This document shows positions 34,529 to 43,826 of a stretch of 64,000 bases of DNA, one piece after another. The stretch comes from Candidatus Eremiobacter antarcticus. GTDB lineage: Bacteria; Vulcanimicrobiota; Vulcanimicrobiia; Eremiobacterales; Eremiobacteraceae. The stretch is from positions 228,699 to 292,698 of the forward strand of contig QHBK01000019.1 of NCBI GenBank assembly GCA_003244105.1. The letters are read 5' to 3'. Each line of letters opens with the position of its first letter. Position 1 is the stretch's first letter. The notes beneath the pieces are model-generated. The model made no database searches. It was not told the origin of the DNA and saw only the letters and a program-made list of their open reading frames with translations. Made by a program: the position numbers and the translations under genes.

Positions 34529-35454
34529 GCCGCGCGCTCGCGGCTCGCTTGGCCTAGCGTGCGCTCGAGCACGGCCATTCGCACGTACACTCCGTTTTCA
34601 ACCTGACGGTCGATGCGGCTGCGCTCGTTGCGCATCAACTGACCCTCGACCTCGATGTCGCGGTTGACGGGGCCGGGATGCATGATGATGCAGTGGGGCG
34701 CGAGCATGCTCGCCCGCGCCTGGGTCAGGCCGTACCATTTGGCCAGGTCTTCGTAGGGCGGCAGGTCGTCGCCGAGCGCGCGCTCTTTTTGCACGCGCAA
34801 CAGCATGAGCGCGTCGGCGGCCGACAAGACGGCGTCGAAGTCGCTGGAAAGTTGGGCGAATCCCCAACCGGGTTCGCTCGGCGGCAAAAGAGAGGGCGGG
34901 CCGCACAGAGTCACCGCAGCTCCCAGCAGCCAGGCGGCGCGAGCGCTCGAGCGCGCCACCCGGCTATGCCGGATGTCGCCGCAGATCACGAGCCTGCGCC
35001 CAGTCAGATCGCCGAACTCCTCGAGCAGCGTCATGGCGTCCAGCAAGCCTTGGGTGGGGTGCGCGTGGGCGCCGTCGCCGGCGTTGAGAATGGCGCCATC
35101 AAAATGACGCGCCAGCGCCTGGGGAAAGCCGGCTTCTGGATGGCGCACGACGATTGCATCCGCTCCAATCGCCTGCACGGTGTGCATCGTGTCTTCCAGC
35201 GACTCGCCCTTGGAAAGCGAGGAGCCGTCCGTGCGAAAGTTGATCCATGCCGCGCCGAGCCGCTGCGCGGCGACGGCGAACGACGTCGTCGTGCGGGTGC
35301 TCGTCTCGAAGAACATGCCCAGCACGACACGCCCGCGCAAGCGCGAGCCTTCGTTGGGGATGCCCTGCTTGAACTGGCGGGCGCGCGCGATCAATGCCTC
35401 GATGAACGGTCGGTCGGCATCATCGAGGTCGAGGAGGTGACGCGTCTTGATCAC
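34525..35454 (-). CDS. pyrB: aspartate carbamoyltransferase catalytic subunit
   Basis: About 309 residues from GTG 35454, overlapping the pyrR stop (GTGA). Carbamoyl-phosphate binding is seen in FFETSTRTTTSFAVAA (S52-T53-R54-T55), with NAGDGAHAHPTQGLLDAMTL and the aspartate-domain motif MHPGPVNRDIEVEG. It joins carbamoyl phosphate and aspartate. No pyrI regulatory subunit follows, as usual where PyrR is the regulator. The upstream open frame to 35604 is overlap with pyrR. Confidence 0.96.
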   Translation of the reverse strand: MIKTRHLLDLDDADRPFIEALIARARQFKQGIPNEGSRLRGRVVLGMFFETSTRTTTSFAVAAQRLGAAWINFRTDGSSLSKGESLEDTMHTVQAIGADAIVVRHPEAGFPQALARHFDGAILNAGDGAHAHPTQGLLDAMTLLEEFGDLTGRRLVICGDIRHSRVARSSARAAWLLGAAVTLCGPPSLLPPSEPGWGFAQLSSDFDAVLSAADALMLLRVQKERALGDDLPPYEDLAKWYGLTQARASMLAPHCIIMHPGPVNRDIEVEGQLMRNERSRIDRQVENGVYVRMAVLERTLGQASRERAA

Positions 35455-36005
35455 GTCTGTTCGTAGATCCCGACGAGGTCGGTGGCTGTCGCCTCCCGTC
35501 CGAGCTTCACTTCGACGCGCTCGGAACGCGCGGTCGGCACGAAACGGCCCACATAATCCGCCTGAATGGGAAGCTCGCGCAGCCCGCGGTCGATGAGCAC
35601 GCACAGGCGCGCGGCTTTGGGCCGGCCGAGATCGGTGATGGCGTCGAGCGCGGAGCGCACGGTACGGCCCGTGAAGAGCACGTCGTCCACGATGACCACC
35701 TCTTTGCCCGAGACGTCGACGTTGATCTGGCTATCGGGCATGTCGCGAGCGGCGTCGTCGTCGCGGTACATGGTCACGTTGAGGTAGCCGACCGGCAGCG
35801 AGACCCCTGTGCGTTCTTTGATCTCGGCATGGATGCGGCGCACGAGGTTCTCTCCGCCTTTGCGGATGCCGATGAGCACGAGGTCTTCGCTGGCGCCGTT
35901 GGGTTCGATGATCTGATGCGCGAGCCGCTCGACCGTCCGCTGCAACGCCGCAGCGGAAAGCACGACCCTTTTCTCTTTCAGGGTCGATGCACTGGCCGTG
36001 GTCAC
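35451..36005 (-). CDS. pyrR: bifunctional pyr operon regulator / uracil phosphoribosyltransferase
   Basis: A 184-residue PyrR. The PRPP-binding loop VIVDDVLFTGRTVRSAL lies at ~104-120, and LVLIGIRKGGENLVRRI near ~43-57. In Bacillus PyrR binds pyr mRNA in the presence of UMP and promotes termination; it also has weak UPRTase activity. It starts with GTG at 36005, only 24 bases after the valS stop. I see no room for a leader attenuator directly in front, so RNA targets, if any, must lie elsewhere. Confidence 0.93.
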   Translation of the reverse strand: MTTASASTLKEKRVVLSAAALQRTVERLAHQIIEPNGASEDLVLIGIRKGGENLVRRIHAEIKERTGVSLPVGYLNVTMYRDDDAARDMPDSQINVDVSGKEVVIVDDVLFTGRTVRSALDAITDLGRPKAARLCVLIDRGLRELPIQADYVGRFVPTARSERVEVKLGREATATDLVGIYEQT

Positions 36006-36029
36006 GTGGGGTCCCGCCCTTTCCCGCTC

Positions 36030-38660
36030 TTATAATGATGAGAGGCGTTGGGAACTCATCGCGATGTGTGCGCGAAGCTCTTGGAGCCGGGCTTTTTCTT
36101 TCTCGACGACGGCGGGCGGCGCCTTCTCAAGGAAGCCGTGGGAAGCGAGCTTGCGCTCGAGCACGACCGTTTCCGTGTTGGCGCGCTCGATCTCTTTTTG
36201 CAGCGCTGCGCGTTCGCGTTCCAAGAACTTCTCATCGACCGGCAGCAGCACTTCCATTTGCCCCATTCGCCGCGAAAGCGCATGCGCCGGCCGCGGGTCG
36301 CCGTTGCTCAGATCGCGCACCGCGGGAGCTCGCGCAAGCGTCAGCACGATCTGCTGTTCGCGACGCACGAGGTCCACAAAAGCGCTGTCGGCTCCGGAAA
36401 GCGCGACGTCACGGAGCTCGCGGTACGGCAGCTTGGGAATCGCACGCAGCGCGAGCACCGTGCGCACGAGCTCCATGAGCCGCGCCATGTCCGCGCGGGC
36501 CTGGGGGTCTTGACGGCCCTCGTCCGGCGTCGGCCACCGGCTGTTGCCGATACGCTCGCCGCTGTGCGGAAGATGCTGCCATAGTTCCTCGCTGACGAAC
36601 GGCATGACCGGATGCAGCAGCGCCAGGCTCACCCCCAGCACGCGATTAAGGATCGGCGCTCGAGTGGGCGCCTTATCTTTCGCGATCTCGATGTAGACAT
36701 CGCAGACCTGGTTCCACACAAACGAGTAGAGCGACTGCGACCAGGCCGAGAAGTCGAAACGGTCCGCGGCTTGGTCTACCGCGGCAATTGTCTGCTCGAG
36801 CGCGTCCATGATCCAGCGGTCTGCAAGCGTCCATCGCGACGGGGCCGGCAGCTCGAGTGGTTCACGCGCCTGGGCGAGCTCGGGAAACGTGCGGAGCGCG
36901 AAACCACCCACCGCCTGCCATAGCTTGTTGCAAAATCTGCGGGCGTCTTCGCAGCGCGCGACCGAGAAGCGCACGTCTTGACCCTCGTGCATCTGACCGA
37001 CGATCGCGAAGCGCGTCGCGTCGGCCCCGTACTCCGCCACCAGCTCCATCGGATCGAGCGAGTTCCCCAATGACTTGCTCATCTTGCGGCCCTGCTCGTC
37101 TAGGATCAGCGGCGTCACGATCACCGTCGCAAACGGGACTTTGCCCATGAAGTGCAGACCCATCATGACCATGCGCGCCACCCATAAGAAGATGATCTCG
37201 CGGGCGGTGGCCAGCACCTGGGTCGGATACCAACGCTTGAGCTCGGGGGTTTGCTCAGGCCAGCCCAAAATGCTGAAAGGCCACAGCGCGCTTGAGAACC
37301 AGGTGTCGAGGGTGTCCGGATCCTGCACGAACTGCGTGTCACCGCACGTCGTACAGGCAGCCGGCGCTTGTGCGGCCACGGTCACGTGATCGTTCGCGCA
37401 GTACCAGACCGGCAGGCGATGGCCCCACCAGATCTGGCGCGAGATGCACCAGTCGCGGATCCGAAGCAGCCAGTCCTCGTAGGTGCGACGGTAGCGCTCC
37501 GGCGCGAAAGCCACCTCGCCGTTGCGGCTCGCTTCGAGCGCAGGTTCTGCGAGCTGCTTCATGCGCACGAACCATTGCAGCGACAGCAGCGGCTCCACCA
37601 CCGTGTCGCAGCGATAACAGGTCGCCTGCGATATTCGATACGGGTCCGCCCTGACGAGCAGCCCGCGTTCGCGCAAACGCTCCAGCGCGCGCTCGCGCGC
37701 CGCGAACCTGTCGAGACCGAGGAAGTCCGGCTCCACGTCACCGTTCATCTTCGCGTCCAGTCCGATCACGGACGGTTTGGCAAGGCCGTGGCGCTCTCCG
37801 ATGTCGTAGTCCGTCTGGTCGTGAGCCGGCGTTATCTTGAGCGCGCCTGTGCCGAAACTGGGTTCGACCGCACTGTCGGTGATGACCGGAATCGGCCCGG
37901 GAGAAAGCGGTCGGACGACGTTCTTGCCGGCGACAGTGCGATAGCGCGCGTCGTCCGGATGCACCGCCACGGCGACGTCCGCGAAGATCGTCTCGGGGCG
38001 CGTGGTGGCGACAACGATGCCTTCGTCTTCCTCGTCTTCCCCGCGGTAGCGCACGAAGAACAACTGCCCATCGACATCCTCATGCTCGACCTCGCTGTCC
38101 GACAGCGTCGATTCGCAGTGTGGACACCAATTGACGAGGCGCAAGCCGCGATAGATGAGTCCCTCGTTGTAGAGGTCGATGAACACCTTGCTGACGGCGC
38201 GAGAGAGACCTTCGTCCAACGTGAAGCGGTCGCGCTGCCAGTCCGGACCGAAGCCGAGTCCGCGGAACTGGCGGTAGATGATGTCGCCGTATTCCTCGCG
38301 CCATTGCCACGAGCGCTCGCGGAACTTCTCCGGGCCGAGGTCGTGCCGGGTCAGCCCTTCTTTGGCCAATTCTTTTTCCAGCACGTTTTGGGTCGCGATG
38401 GCCGCGTGGTCCTGACCCGGCAGCCAGACCGCGTTGTATCCGCGCATGCGATGCAGCCGGGTGAGGATGTCCATTGGCGCGTAGGTGGACCCGTGCCCCA
38501 TGTGCGCACGGCCGGTGATATTCGGAGGTGGCATGACGATTACGAAGGGCGGCTTGCTGGCATCCGGCTCGGTATGAAACGTTCCTTCAGCTTCCCACGT
38601 GGCATACCACGATGCCTCGATCAGTTTCGGATCGTATTTGTCCGCCAGGGGCGCAGGCAT
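36030..38660 (-). CDS. valS: valyl-tRNA synthetase
   Basis: An 876-residue class Ia aminoacyl-tRNA synthetase. The HIGH motif appears as HMGH (53-56, in PPNITGRAHMGHG) and KMSKS at 526-530. The editing CP1 domain (~200-340) contains ATTRPETIFADVAVAVHP. The anticodon-binding domain and a C-terminal coiled coil (~810-876, with EREALQ-like heptads) complete the usual ValS layout. It charges tRNA-Val. It stands first in the minus-strand run that continues into the pyr genes. Confidence 0.97.
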   Translation of the reverse strand: MPAPLADKYDPKLIEASWYATWEAEGTFHTEPDASKPPFVIVMPPPNITGRAHMGHGSTYAPMDILTRLHRMRGYNAVWLPGQDHAAIATQNVLEKELAKEGLTRHDLGPEKFRERSWQWREEYGDIIYRQFRGLGFGPDWQRDRFTLDEGLSRAVSKVFIDLYNEGLIYRGLRLVNWCPHCESTLSDSEVEHEDVDGQLFFVRYRGEDEEDEGIVVATTRPETIFADVAVAVHPDDARYRTVAGKNVVRPLSPGPIPVITDSAVEPSFGTGALKITPAHDQTDYDIGERHGLAKPSVIGLDAKMNGDVEPDFLGLDRFAARERALERLRERGLLVRADPYRISQATCYRCDTVVEPLLSLQWFVRMKQLAEPALEASRNGEVAFAPERYRRTYEDWLLRIRDWCISRQIWWGHRLPVWYCANDHVTVAAQAPAACTTCGDTQFVQDPDTLDTWFSSALWPFSILGWPEQTPELKRWYPTQVLATAREIIFLWVARMVMMGLHFMGKVPFATVIVTPLILDEQGRKMSKSLGNSLDPMELVAEYGADATRFAIVGQMHEGQDVRFSVARCEDARRFCNKLWQAVGGFALRTFPELAQAREPLELPAPSRWTLADRWIMDALEQTIAAVDQAADRFDFSAWSQSLYSFVWNQVCDVYIEIAKDKAPTRAPILNRVLGVSLALLHPVMPFVSEELWQHLPHSGERIGNSRWPTPDEGRQDPQARADMARLMELVRTVLALRAIPKLPYRELRDVALSGADSAFVDLVRREQQIVLTLARAPAVRDLSNGDPRPAHALSRRMGQMEVLLPVDEKFLERERAALQKEIERANTETVVLERKLASHGFLEKAPPAVVEKEKARLQELRAHIAMSSQRLSSL

Positions 38661-38679
38661 GCTCTTGGGTTCGGTTGTG

Positions 38680-39400
38680 TCAGGAAGCGCCCTTTTCGCC
38701 GCACGCGGTCGCCCGCTTCAGCAGCAAAGCCCGTTCGCGCGCGTTCTGTGCGAGGGATGCCGCCCGCTCGAACTCCACGCGCGCTTCGGCGAAGCGGCCG
38801 AGCTTTGCGAGCAGGTCGGCACGCACGCCCGGCAAGAGGTGGTACGCCGCAAGCAACGGCTCTGATCTCAGCGCATCCACGAGCTGCAGGCCCGCCGCCG
38901 GACCGAACGCCATCGAGATCGCCACTGCGCGATTCAACTCGACGACCGGCGAGGGCGCGAGCTGCGTCAGTCTTCAGACCGCCGAGCAGACGCAGTGTGA
39001 GCGCTACGCGCGCTTCCATCGGCAAGATGGAATGACAGGCGATGAAGATGAGGCGCAGGACGTCGTCACCGATACCGTCATCGGGTGCGCCGCCCTCATC
39101 GGCTGCCGCCAGCGCCTGACGCAGCTCGAGCTCGCGCCCAAGCTCATCATGCCTGCGCTCGCCGCTCGCGCCGGCGGAACAGATCGATAGCGCGATGTTT
39201 GGCAGTGGCCATAAGCCAAGCGCCCGGCTTATCGGGCACCCCTGACTGAGGCCACCGCTCGAGTGCTGATACCAGAGCATCCTGAGACAGCTCTTCGGCC
39301 AGACCGACGTCGCCCGTGATCCGCGTCAAGCCGGCGATGAGTCTCGCCGACTCGATTCGGAAGACCGCGTCGATGGCGCAGCGCGCGGCTGAGTCGTTTC
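38680..39400 (-). pseudogene. broken ECF sigma factor (ECF42/DUF6596 type)
   Basis: Pieces of one sigma factor lie in different minus-strand frames. The N-terminal piece (39147-~39385) has RIESARLIAGLTRI, AEELSQDALVSALERWP and GAWLMATAKHRAIDLFRRRE (sigma region 2). After an early stop, the next piece in another frame reads RRHDELGRELELRQALA and RLIFIACHSILPMEARVALTLRLLGGL (start of region 4, split here). The C-terminal piece (38680-38970) reads LAPSPVVELNRAVAISM and GRFAEARVEFERAASLAQN. The stretch between GGL and LAPSP, about 170 residues in intact relatives including the region 4 helix-turn-helix, is missing, and the frame changes there. No start codon is left at the N-terminus. It cannot make a working sigma factor. 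Confidence 0.82.
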
Positions 39401-39452
39401 ACCGGTCGCCGGCTCTTTTTCCACCGTCCGCGTCGCAGCAGCCGGCGAGCCG

Positions 39453-39878
39453 CTAGTTCTTGCGAGCCGCTTGCGCCCTGAGCCGCTCCTCTTGCTCTCG
39501 CAGTTCCGGTGTCAGCGCTTCACCGAAATCCGTTGCTTCGAACACCTGGCGGATCTCGATCTCAGCTTCGCCTTTCATGGGATTGGGGCAGCGCTTGACC
39601 CACTCGATCGCCTCTTCTTTCGATTTCACCTCGAACAGCCAGAACCCGGCGATGAGCTCCTTGGCCTCGGTGAACGGGCCATCCGTCACCGTGCGTTTGC
39701 TTCCGGAAAATTTGACGCGCGCGACCTTGGAACTCGGTTGCAGCCCCTCGCCCGCGAGCATCACGCCGGCTTTCACCAGCTCTTCGTTGTACTCGCCCAT
39801 GTCGGTGAGCAGCTTCTCGTCGGGCATGACGCCCGCCTCAGTGTCCTCGTTGGCCTTGAGCAAAACCATGAATCGCAT
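39453..39878 (-). CDS. YciI-related (DGPF) domain protein
   Basis: About 141 residues from ATG 39878, which has a perfect AGGAGG seven bases upstream. The YCII/DGPF fold is shown by MRFMVLLKANEDTEAG, EYNEELVKAGVMLAGEGL and the name-giving VTDGPFTEAKELIAGFWLFE segment. Genes of this family very often sit beside ECF42-type sigma factors, and the sigma remnant follows here by about 50 bases. Their function is undefined; some bind small molecules. With its sigma partner broken, this gene may be an orphan. Confidence 0.88.
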   Translation of the reverse strand: MRFMVLLKANEDTEAGVMPDEKLLTDMGEYNEELVKAGVMLAGEGLQPSSKVARVKFSGSKRTVTDGPFTEAKELIAGFWLFEVKSKEEAIEWVKRCPNPMKGEAEIEIRQVFEATDFGEALTPELREQEERLRAQAARKN

Positions 39879-40001
39879 GCTGATGCCTCCTGCAAATGTG
39901 AGTTGAGCGGTTTCTTCAGCCAACGGTTTGGCCCTCGCTCAATGACACGACGAACGGGGCTTGCCTAAATCGACAAGCCTTGCCCGGTTCCGAAGAAATT
40001 T

Positions 40002-41270
40002 TTAGGCGGGGACGTCCTTGCCTTGGCCCGAGGGGATCAGAACCGGCTGCTGGCCGGCGTCGATGACTTCCTTATTGATGATGCATTTCTTCACGTTGGT
40101 GAGCGACGGCAGGTCGTACATGACGTCCAGCATGACCTCTTCCAGTATTGAACGCAGCCCGCGGGCGCCAGTCTTGCGCGATTGCGCGCGGTGGGCGATC
40201 GAGACGAGCGCCTCTTTGGTGAAGCTCAGCTCGATGCCGTCCATCGCGAAGATCTTCTGATACTGGCGGACAAGTGCGTTGCGCGGCTCGGTGAGGATGC
40301 GGCGCAGCGCGAGCTCGTCGAGCGGGTCGAGCGTGACCACGATAGGGAGGCGGCCGATGAACTCGGGGATCAGGCCGAAGCGCAGCAAATCCTCGGGCAA
40401 AAGCGCCTGCAGCAAGCGGCTGGTCTTTTTCTCGCTTTTCGATTCGGGCATGGCGCGGAAGCCCAAGCTTTGACTTGCCACGCGTCCTTCGATCATGCGC
40501 TCCAACCCGTCGAACGCGCCGCCGCAGATAAACAAGACGTTGGTCGTGTCGATCTGGATGAACTCTTGGTGAGGGTGCTTGCGCCCGCCCTGCGGCGGAA
40601 CGTTGGCGGTGGTGCCTTCCAAGATCTTGAGCAGCGCCTGCTGCACGCCCTCGCCTGACACGTCTCGTGTGATGGACGGATTCTCGCTCTTACGCGCGAT
40701 TTTGTCGATCTCGTCGATGTAGACGATGCCCTTCTCGGCGCGCTTGACATCATAATCAGCGGCTTGAATGAGCTTGAGCAAGATGTTCTCGACGTCTTCA
40801 CCGACGTAGCCGGCTTCCGTTAACGAGGTGGCGTCGGCCATGGCAAGCGGAACGTCGAGGATCTTCGCAAGCGTCTGCGCGAGATAGGTCTTGCCTGAGC
40901 CGGTGGGGCCGATGAGCAAAATATTGCTCTTGTGCAGCTCGACTTCGTCACTGCCGCCCGAGCCCTGCGATGAGTTGATGCGCTTGTAGTGGTTGTAGAC
41001 CGCCACCGCGAGGCTTTTCTTGGCTCGCTCCTGTCCTATGACATATTGATTGAGGATGTGGTTGATCTCTTTGGGCTTGGGGATGTTGCGCAGGCGCAGA
41101 TTCTCATCGACGTTTTTGTACAGCTCTTCTTCGATGATCTCATTGCACAGCTCGATGCACTCATCGCAGATGTAGACGCCCGGGCCGGCGATCAGTTTAC
41201 GCACTTGCTCCTGCGATTTGCCGCAGAAGCTGCACTTCAATTGGCCTTTTTCATCCCCGAATCGGAACAC
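40002..41270 (-). CDS. clpX: ATP-dependent Clp protease ATP-binding subunit ClpX
   Basis: A 422-residue ClpX unfoldase. The N-terminal zinc-binding domain has [15 protein letters not shown] and CDECIELC. The AAA+ module has Walker A GPTGSGKT (121-128), Walker B near [14 protein letters not shown], the RKH-type pore/adaptor region [10 protein letters not shown], the ClpP-docking IGF-like loop [15 protein letters not shown], and sensor 2 [11 protein letters not shown]. It feeds unfolded substrates to ClpP. GTG start at 41270, 47 bases after clpP. Confidence 0.97.
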   Translation of the reverse strand: MFRFGDEKGQLKCSFCGKSQEQVRKLIAGPGVYICDECIELCNEIIEEELYKNVDENLRLRNIPKPKEINHILNQYVIGQERAKKSLAVAVYNHYKRINSSQGSGGSDEVELHKSNILLIGPTGSGKTYLAQTLAKILDVPLAMADATSLTEAGYVGEDVENILLKLIQAADYDVKRAEKGIVYIDEIDKIARKSENPSITRDVSGEGVQQALLKILEGTTANVPPQGGRKHPHQEFIQIDTTNVLFICGGAFDGLERMIEGRVASQSLGFRAMPESKSEKKTSRLLQALLPEDLLRFGLIPEFIGRLPIVVTLDPLDELALRRILTEPRNALVRQYQKIFAMDGIELSFTKEALVSIAHRAQSRKTGARGLRSILEEVMLDVMYDLPSLTNVKKCIINKEVIDAGQQPVLIPSGQGKDVPA

Positions 41271-41317
41271 GCTGCCTCAGGCTTTCTCGTCGGCGGTTTT
41301 ACACGCCTCGGCGCAGA

Positions 41318-41944
41318 TCAGTTGGGCACGGCTTTAGGGGCATTCGGCGATTCGCGCGCCGTGCGGCTGATGACTTGATCGCAGAGTCCGTAGGCGACCG
41401 CTTCGGGCGCCGTCAAGTAGTAGTCGCGGTCCATGTCGCGCTCGATTCTCTCCACTGTTTGACCGGTCGTCTCGACGTAGATGTTGGCCAAAAGCCGTCG
41501 CGTGTTGATCAGGTCGCGGGCGTAGATCTCGAGGTCGGTGGCTTGCCCGCCCACTTGCGAGATCCACGGCTGATGGATGAGAATCTTCGAGTACGGGAGC
41601 GCAAATCGCTTTCCCTTGGCGCCGCCGGTGAGCAGAATGGATGCGGCGCTCGCCGCCAAGCCGGCGCAAAACGTCGCGACGTCGGGCTTCACGAGCTGCA
41701 TGGTGTCGAAAATTGCAAGCCCGGCGGTCACGCTGCCGCCGGGGCTGTTGATATACATCTCGATGTCTTTATCGGCATCTTCCTTTTCCAGGAACAACAG
41801 CTGCGCGATGACGAGATTCGCCATACCGTCGTCGATGCCGCCGCCCACGAAGACGATGCGCTCCTTGAGCAAGCGCGAAAAGATATCGTAGGCGCGCTCC
41901 CCGCGGGCCGTCTGTTCGACGACCATTGGTACCAAATGTCCCAT
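41318..41944 (-). CDS. clpP: ATP-dependent Clp protease proteolytic subunit ClpP
   Basis: A 208-residue ClpP. The catalytic triad is Ser99 ([11 protein letters not shown]), His124 (ILIHQPW) and Asp174 (MDRDYYL). The usual GQAASMGA around the Ser is GLAASAAS here, a modest divergence that keeps the nucleophile. [20 protein letters not shown] (split around 63-82) is the oxyanion loop and handle start. It forms the 14-mer proteolytic chamber with ClpX. The order tig-clpP-clpX is the classic one. Confidence 0.96.
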   Translation of the reverse strand: MGHLVPMVVEQTARGERAYDIFSRLLKERIVFVGGGIDDGMANLVIAQLLFLEKEDADKDIEMYINSPGGSVTAGLAIFDTMQLVKPDVATFCAGLAASAASILLTGGAKGKRFALPYSKILIHQPWISQVGGQATDLEIYARDLINTRRLLANIYVETTGQTVERIERDMDRDYYLTAPEAVAYGLCDQVISRTARESPNAPKAVPN

Positions 41945-41969
41945 TACAACCCTCTACGTTTCAACGCGG

Positions 41970-43301
41970 TCATGTCGCGAGCGCTTCCGCCGCTGGGGCA
42001 GCTGCCGGCACGTCTGTGACTTCGGCTTGGCTCACCAGAAAATCGAGCGTCTTGCCTTGACGGACGGTGTCGACGATAGCACCGAAGCCCGTGCTCTTGC
42101 GCAGGATGTCGATCATCTGGTCCCTCGACTTGTCGTAGGCTCGCGCCAGCTTGTCCAGCTCGCGCTCAATCTCTGCGGTCGTCACGTCGATATTCTCCTG
42201 TTTTGCGATTTCGTCGAGCAGCAAGGCGGTCTTGACGCGACGCTCGGCTTCCGCGCGATACTCGTCCTGCAGCTGCGCCTCATCGACGCCTTTGGCGGCC
42301 AAGTACTCCTCCCAAGGCCGGTCGATGCGCGCCATATAGGCTTTGGCATCCGCCACGAGGTTGTGCACCTCGCGGTTGACGAGCACGTCCGGCAGCGGGA
42401 AGTCGTTTCGTTCCAGCAGCGCATCCAGCACGTGCTTTTGCACCGCTTCGCGGTTGCGAGATTCGGCGACGGCCTCTAAGCGGCGGCGAACGTCGGCGCG
42501 CAAGGTTGCGACGGAATCATGATCGGAGATCTGCCGCACGAAATCGTCGTCCAAGTCCGGAAGAACGGCCTGCTTTATCTCGTGGATCATCACATCGAAG
42601 AGCGCTTGTTTTCCGGCGAGCTGCGGGTTGCGGTGCTCCGTTGCAAACGTGATCGTGACCTTGCGGCTCTCGCCTCGCACCGCGCCGACCAGTTGTTCTG
42701 CGAAGCCATCCAGCAAACGGCCGGGCGCGACTTCGGTCGTCTGCTGCTCGGCGTGGCCGCCTTCGAAGGGCTGCCCGTCGACGCTTGCGGTATAATCCAT
42801 CGTGACATGATCGCCGAGCTGAACCGGCCTGTCATCCACGGGCTCGAGCGCCGCCGCTTTTTTGCGCAGCGAGTCGATGCTGTGCTCGACGTCCTCATCC
42901 GTCACGACCGTGGGGATGCCGAGGACGGGGATGCCGCGGTAGTCCGCAAGCGCTATCTCAGGGCGGACCGCGACCGTCGCCTTGATGCGCACGCCTTGGT
43001 CTGCTTCCGAACGGTCCAAATCGAAATGGGGACGGTCGACGGGCTCGAGGCGGTGCTCTTTGACGGCCTTGGCGTATACCTCAGGCACGAGGTCCTCGAG
43101 CGCTTGATGGTCGATCGTCGCCTTGCCGACTTGCTGTTCGAAGATGCGCCGCGGCACGTGACCGGGCCGAAATCCTGGAAGGCGATACCGCGTGGCGAGT
43201 TTGCGAAAAGCCCGGTCCTGTGCGCTTGCGAAATCGGCTGGCGAGACTTGGATCTCAAGCTCGACCTCGGTGGGCGCGAGCTTGTGAACGGACGTGGTCA
43301 C
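41970..43301 (-). CDS. tig: trigger factor
   Basis: A 443-residue ribosome-associated chaperone and prolyl isomerase. The ribosome-binding signature appears as YRLPGFRPGHVPRRIFEQQVG (split at ~38-58; family GFRxGKxP). The FKBP domain (~150-240) has LGDHVTMDYTASVDGQPFEGG. The C-terminal arms are helical (~255-425). The start appears to be GTG at 43301; no strong ribosome site is visible. It is first of the tig-clpP-clpX run, which pairs folding and degradation. Confidence 0.95.
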   Translation of the reverse strand: MTTSVHKLAPTEVELEIQVSPADFASAQDRAFRKLATRYRLPGFRPGHVPRRIFEQQVGKATIDHQALEDLVPEVYAKAVKEHRLEPVDRPHFDLDRSEADQGVRIKATVAVRPEIALADYRGIPVLGIPTVVTDEDVEHSIDSLRKKAAALEPVDDRPVQLGDHVTMDYTASVDGQPFEGGHAEQQTTEVAPGRLLDGFAEQLVGAVRGESRKVTITFATEHRNPQLAGKQALFDVMIHEIKQAVLPDLDDDFVRQISDHDSVATLRADVRRRLEAVAESRNREAVQKHVLDALLERNDFPLPDVLVNREVHNLVADAKAYMARIDRPWEEYLAAKGVDEAQLQDEYRAEAERRVKTALLLDEIAKQENIDVTTAEIERELDKLARAYDKSRDQMIDILRKSTGFGAIVDTVRQGKTLDFLVSQAEVTDVPAAAPAAEALAT

Positions 43302-43487
43302 AAAGGGATGAAACGGCAGCTATGCATGTGAGCTATTCGGCTTTCGCTTGCTTCCGAGCCTCTCCTTTGGTATCAGCATGGAGCGCGGGTCTGTGCCCGC
43401 TGCAACGCTTTGAGGGCAGGAAGTCCTGCTGCAAATGCATCGTTGTGTGACCGGCGTCAGATGCGGATCGGACCGCGGCGTCGCAGT
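43302..43487. other. non-coding upstream region of tig
   Basis: The gap between the tig start and the tRNA-Gly holds no convincing gene or strong hairpin; it probably carries the tig promoter, but I cannot place -35 and -10 boxes with confidence. Confidence 0.5.
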
Positions 43488-43562
43488 TGGAGCGGAAGAC
43501 GAGATTCGAACTCGCGACCCTCGCCTTGGCAAGGCGATGCTCTACCGCTGAGCTACTTCCGC
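43488..43562 (-). tRNA. tRNA-Gly (GCC)
   Basis: A full cloverleaf reads on the minus strand. The acceptor stem is GCGGAAG with CTTCCGC, the D arm GCTC..GAGC, the anticodon stem TCGCC/GGCGA with loop TTGCCAA (anticodon GCC), and the T loop TTCGAAT. The 3' CCA is encoded after discriminator T. Confidence 0.96.
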
Positions 43563-43645
43563 GCGGCGAACGATGCCGTTTCTTATCCGCACCACGACTT
43601 TTCCTTGTGCGGGGAAAGCACAGCTTCGGAGCAGAAAAGCGGCGC

Positions 43646-43795
43646 ATGAGCGATACCGCGTTGGTGCTGACCTTGTTGACTGTTGGCGGCGCGATCTACC
43701 TGATCAGCTTCTTGTGGATCGCGACCGTCGGCGCCCGCGAATCGCATGCAAACGAACCGCCTCCGCACGCCGGAGAGCCGTCGCGCCACCACTAG
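43646..43795 (+). CDS. small single-pass membrane protein
   Basis: 49 residues, starting MSDTALVLTLLTVGGAIYL. One strong hydrophobic helix spans ~4-26 and a polar, Pro/His-containing tail follows. No family is recognisable. It lies between the tRNA-Gly and the nickel permease, on the plus strand, convergent with nixA. The longer frame upstream starts inside the antisense of the tRNA and is not credible. The short length and lack of a clear ribosome site leave doubt. Confidence 0.4.
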   Translation: MSDTALVLTLLTVGGAIYLISFLWIATVGARESHANEPPPHAGEPSRHH

Positions 43796-43826
43796 GGCTG
43801 CGCACGCTACAGCATTTGGCGGCGCG

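Noticed and set aside
36020..36040. TATAAT on the plus strand between pyrR and valS
   Set aside because: Both flanking genes are on the minus strand and nothing starts downstream on the plus strand.
41600..41680. ClpP seemed to lack the GQAASMG active-site box
   Set aside because: Alignment by eye puts Ser99 in GLAASAAS at the nucleophile position, and His124 and Asp174 are present.
43487..43645. N-terminal extension of the 49-residue membrane protein frame
   Set aside because: It runs through the antisense of the tRNA-Gly, so it is not coding.
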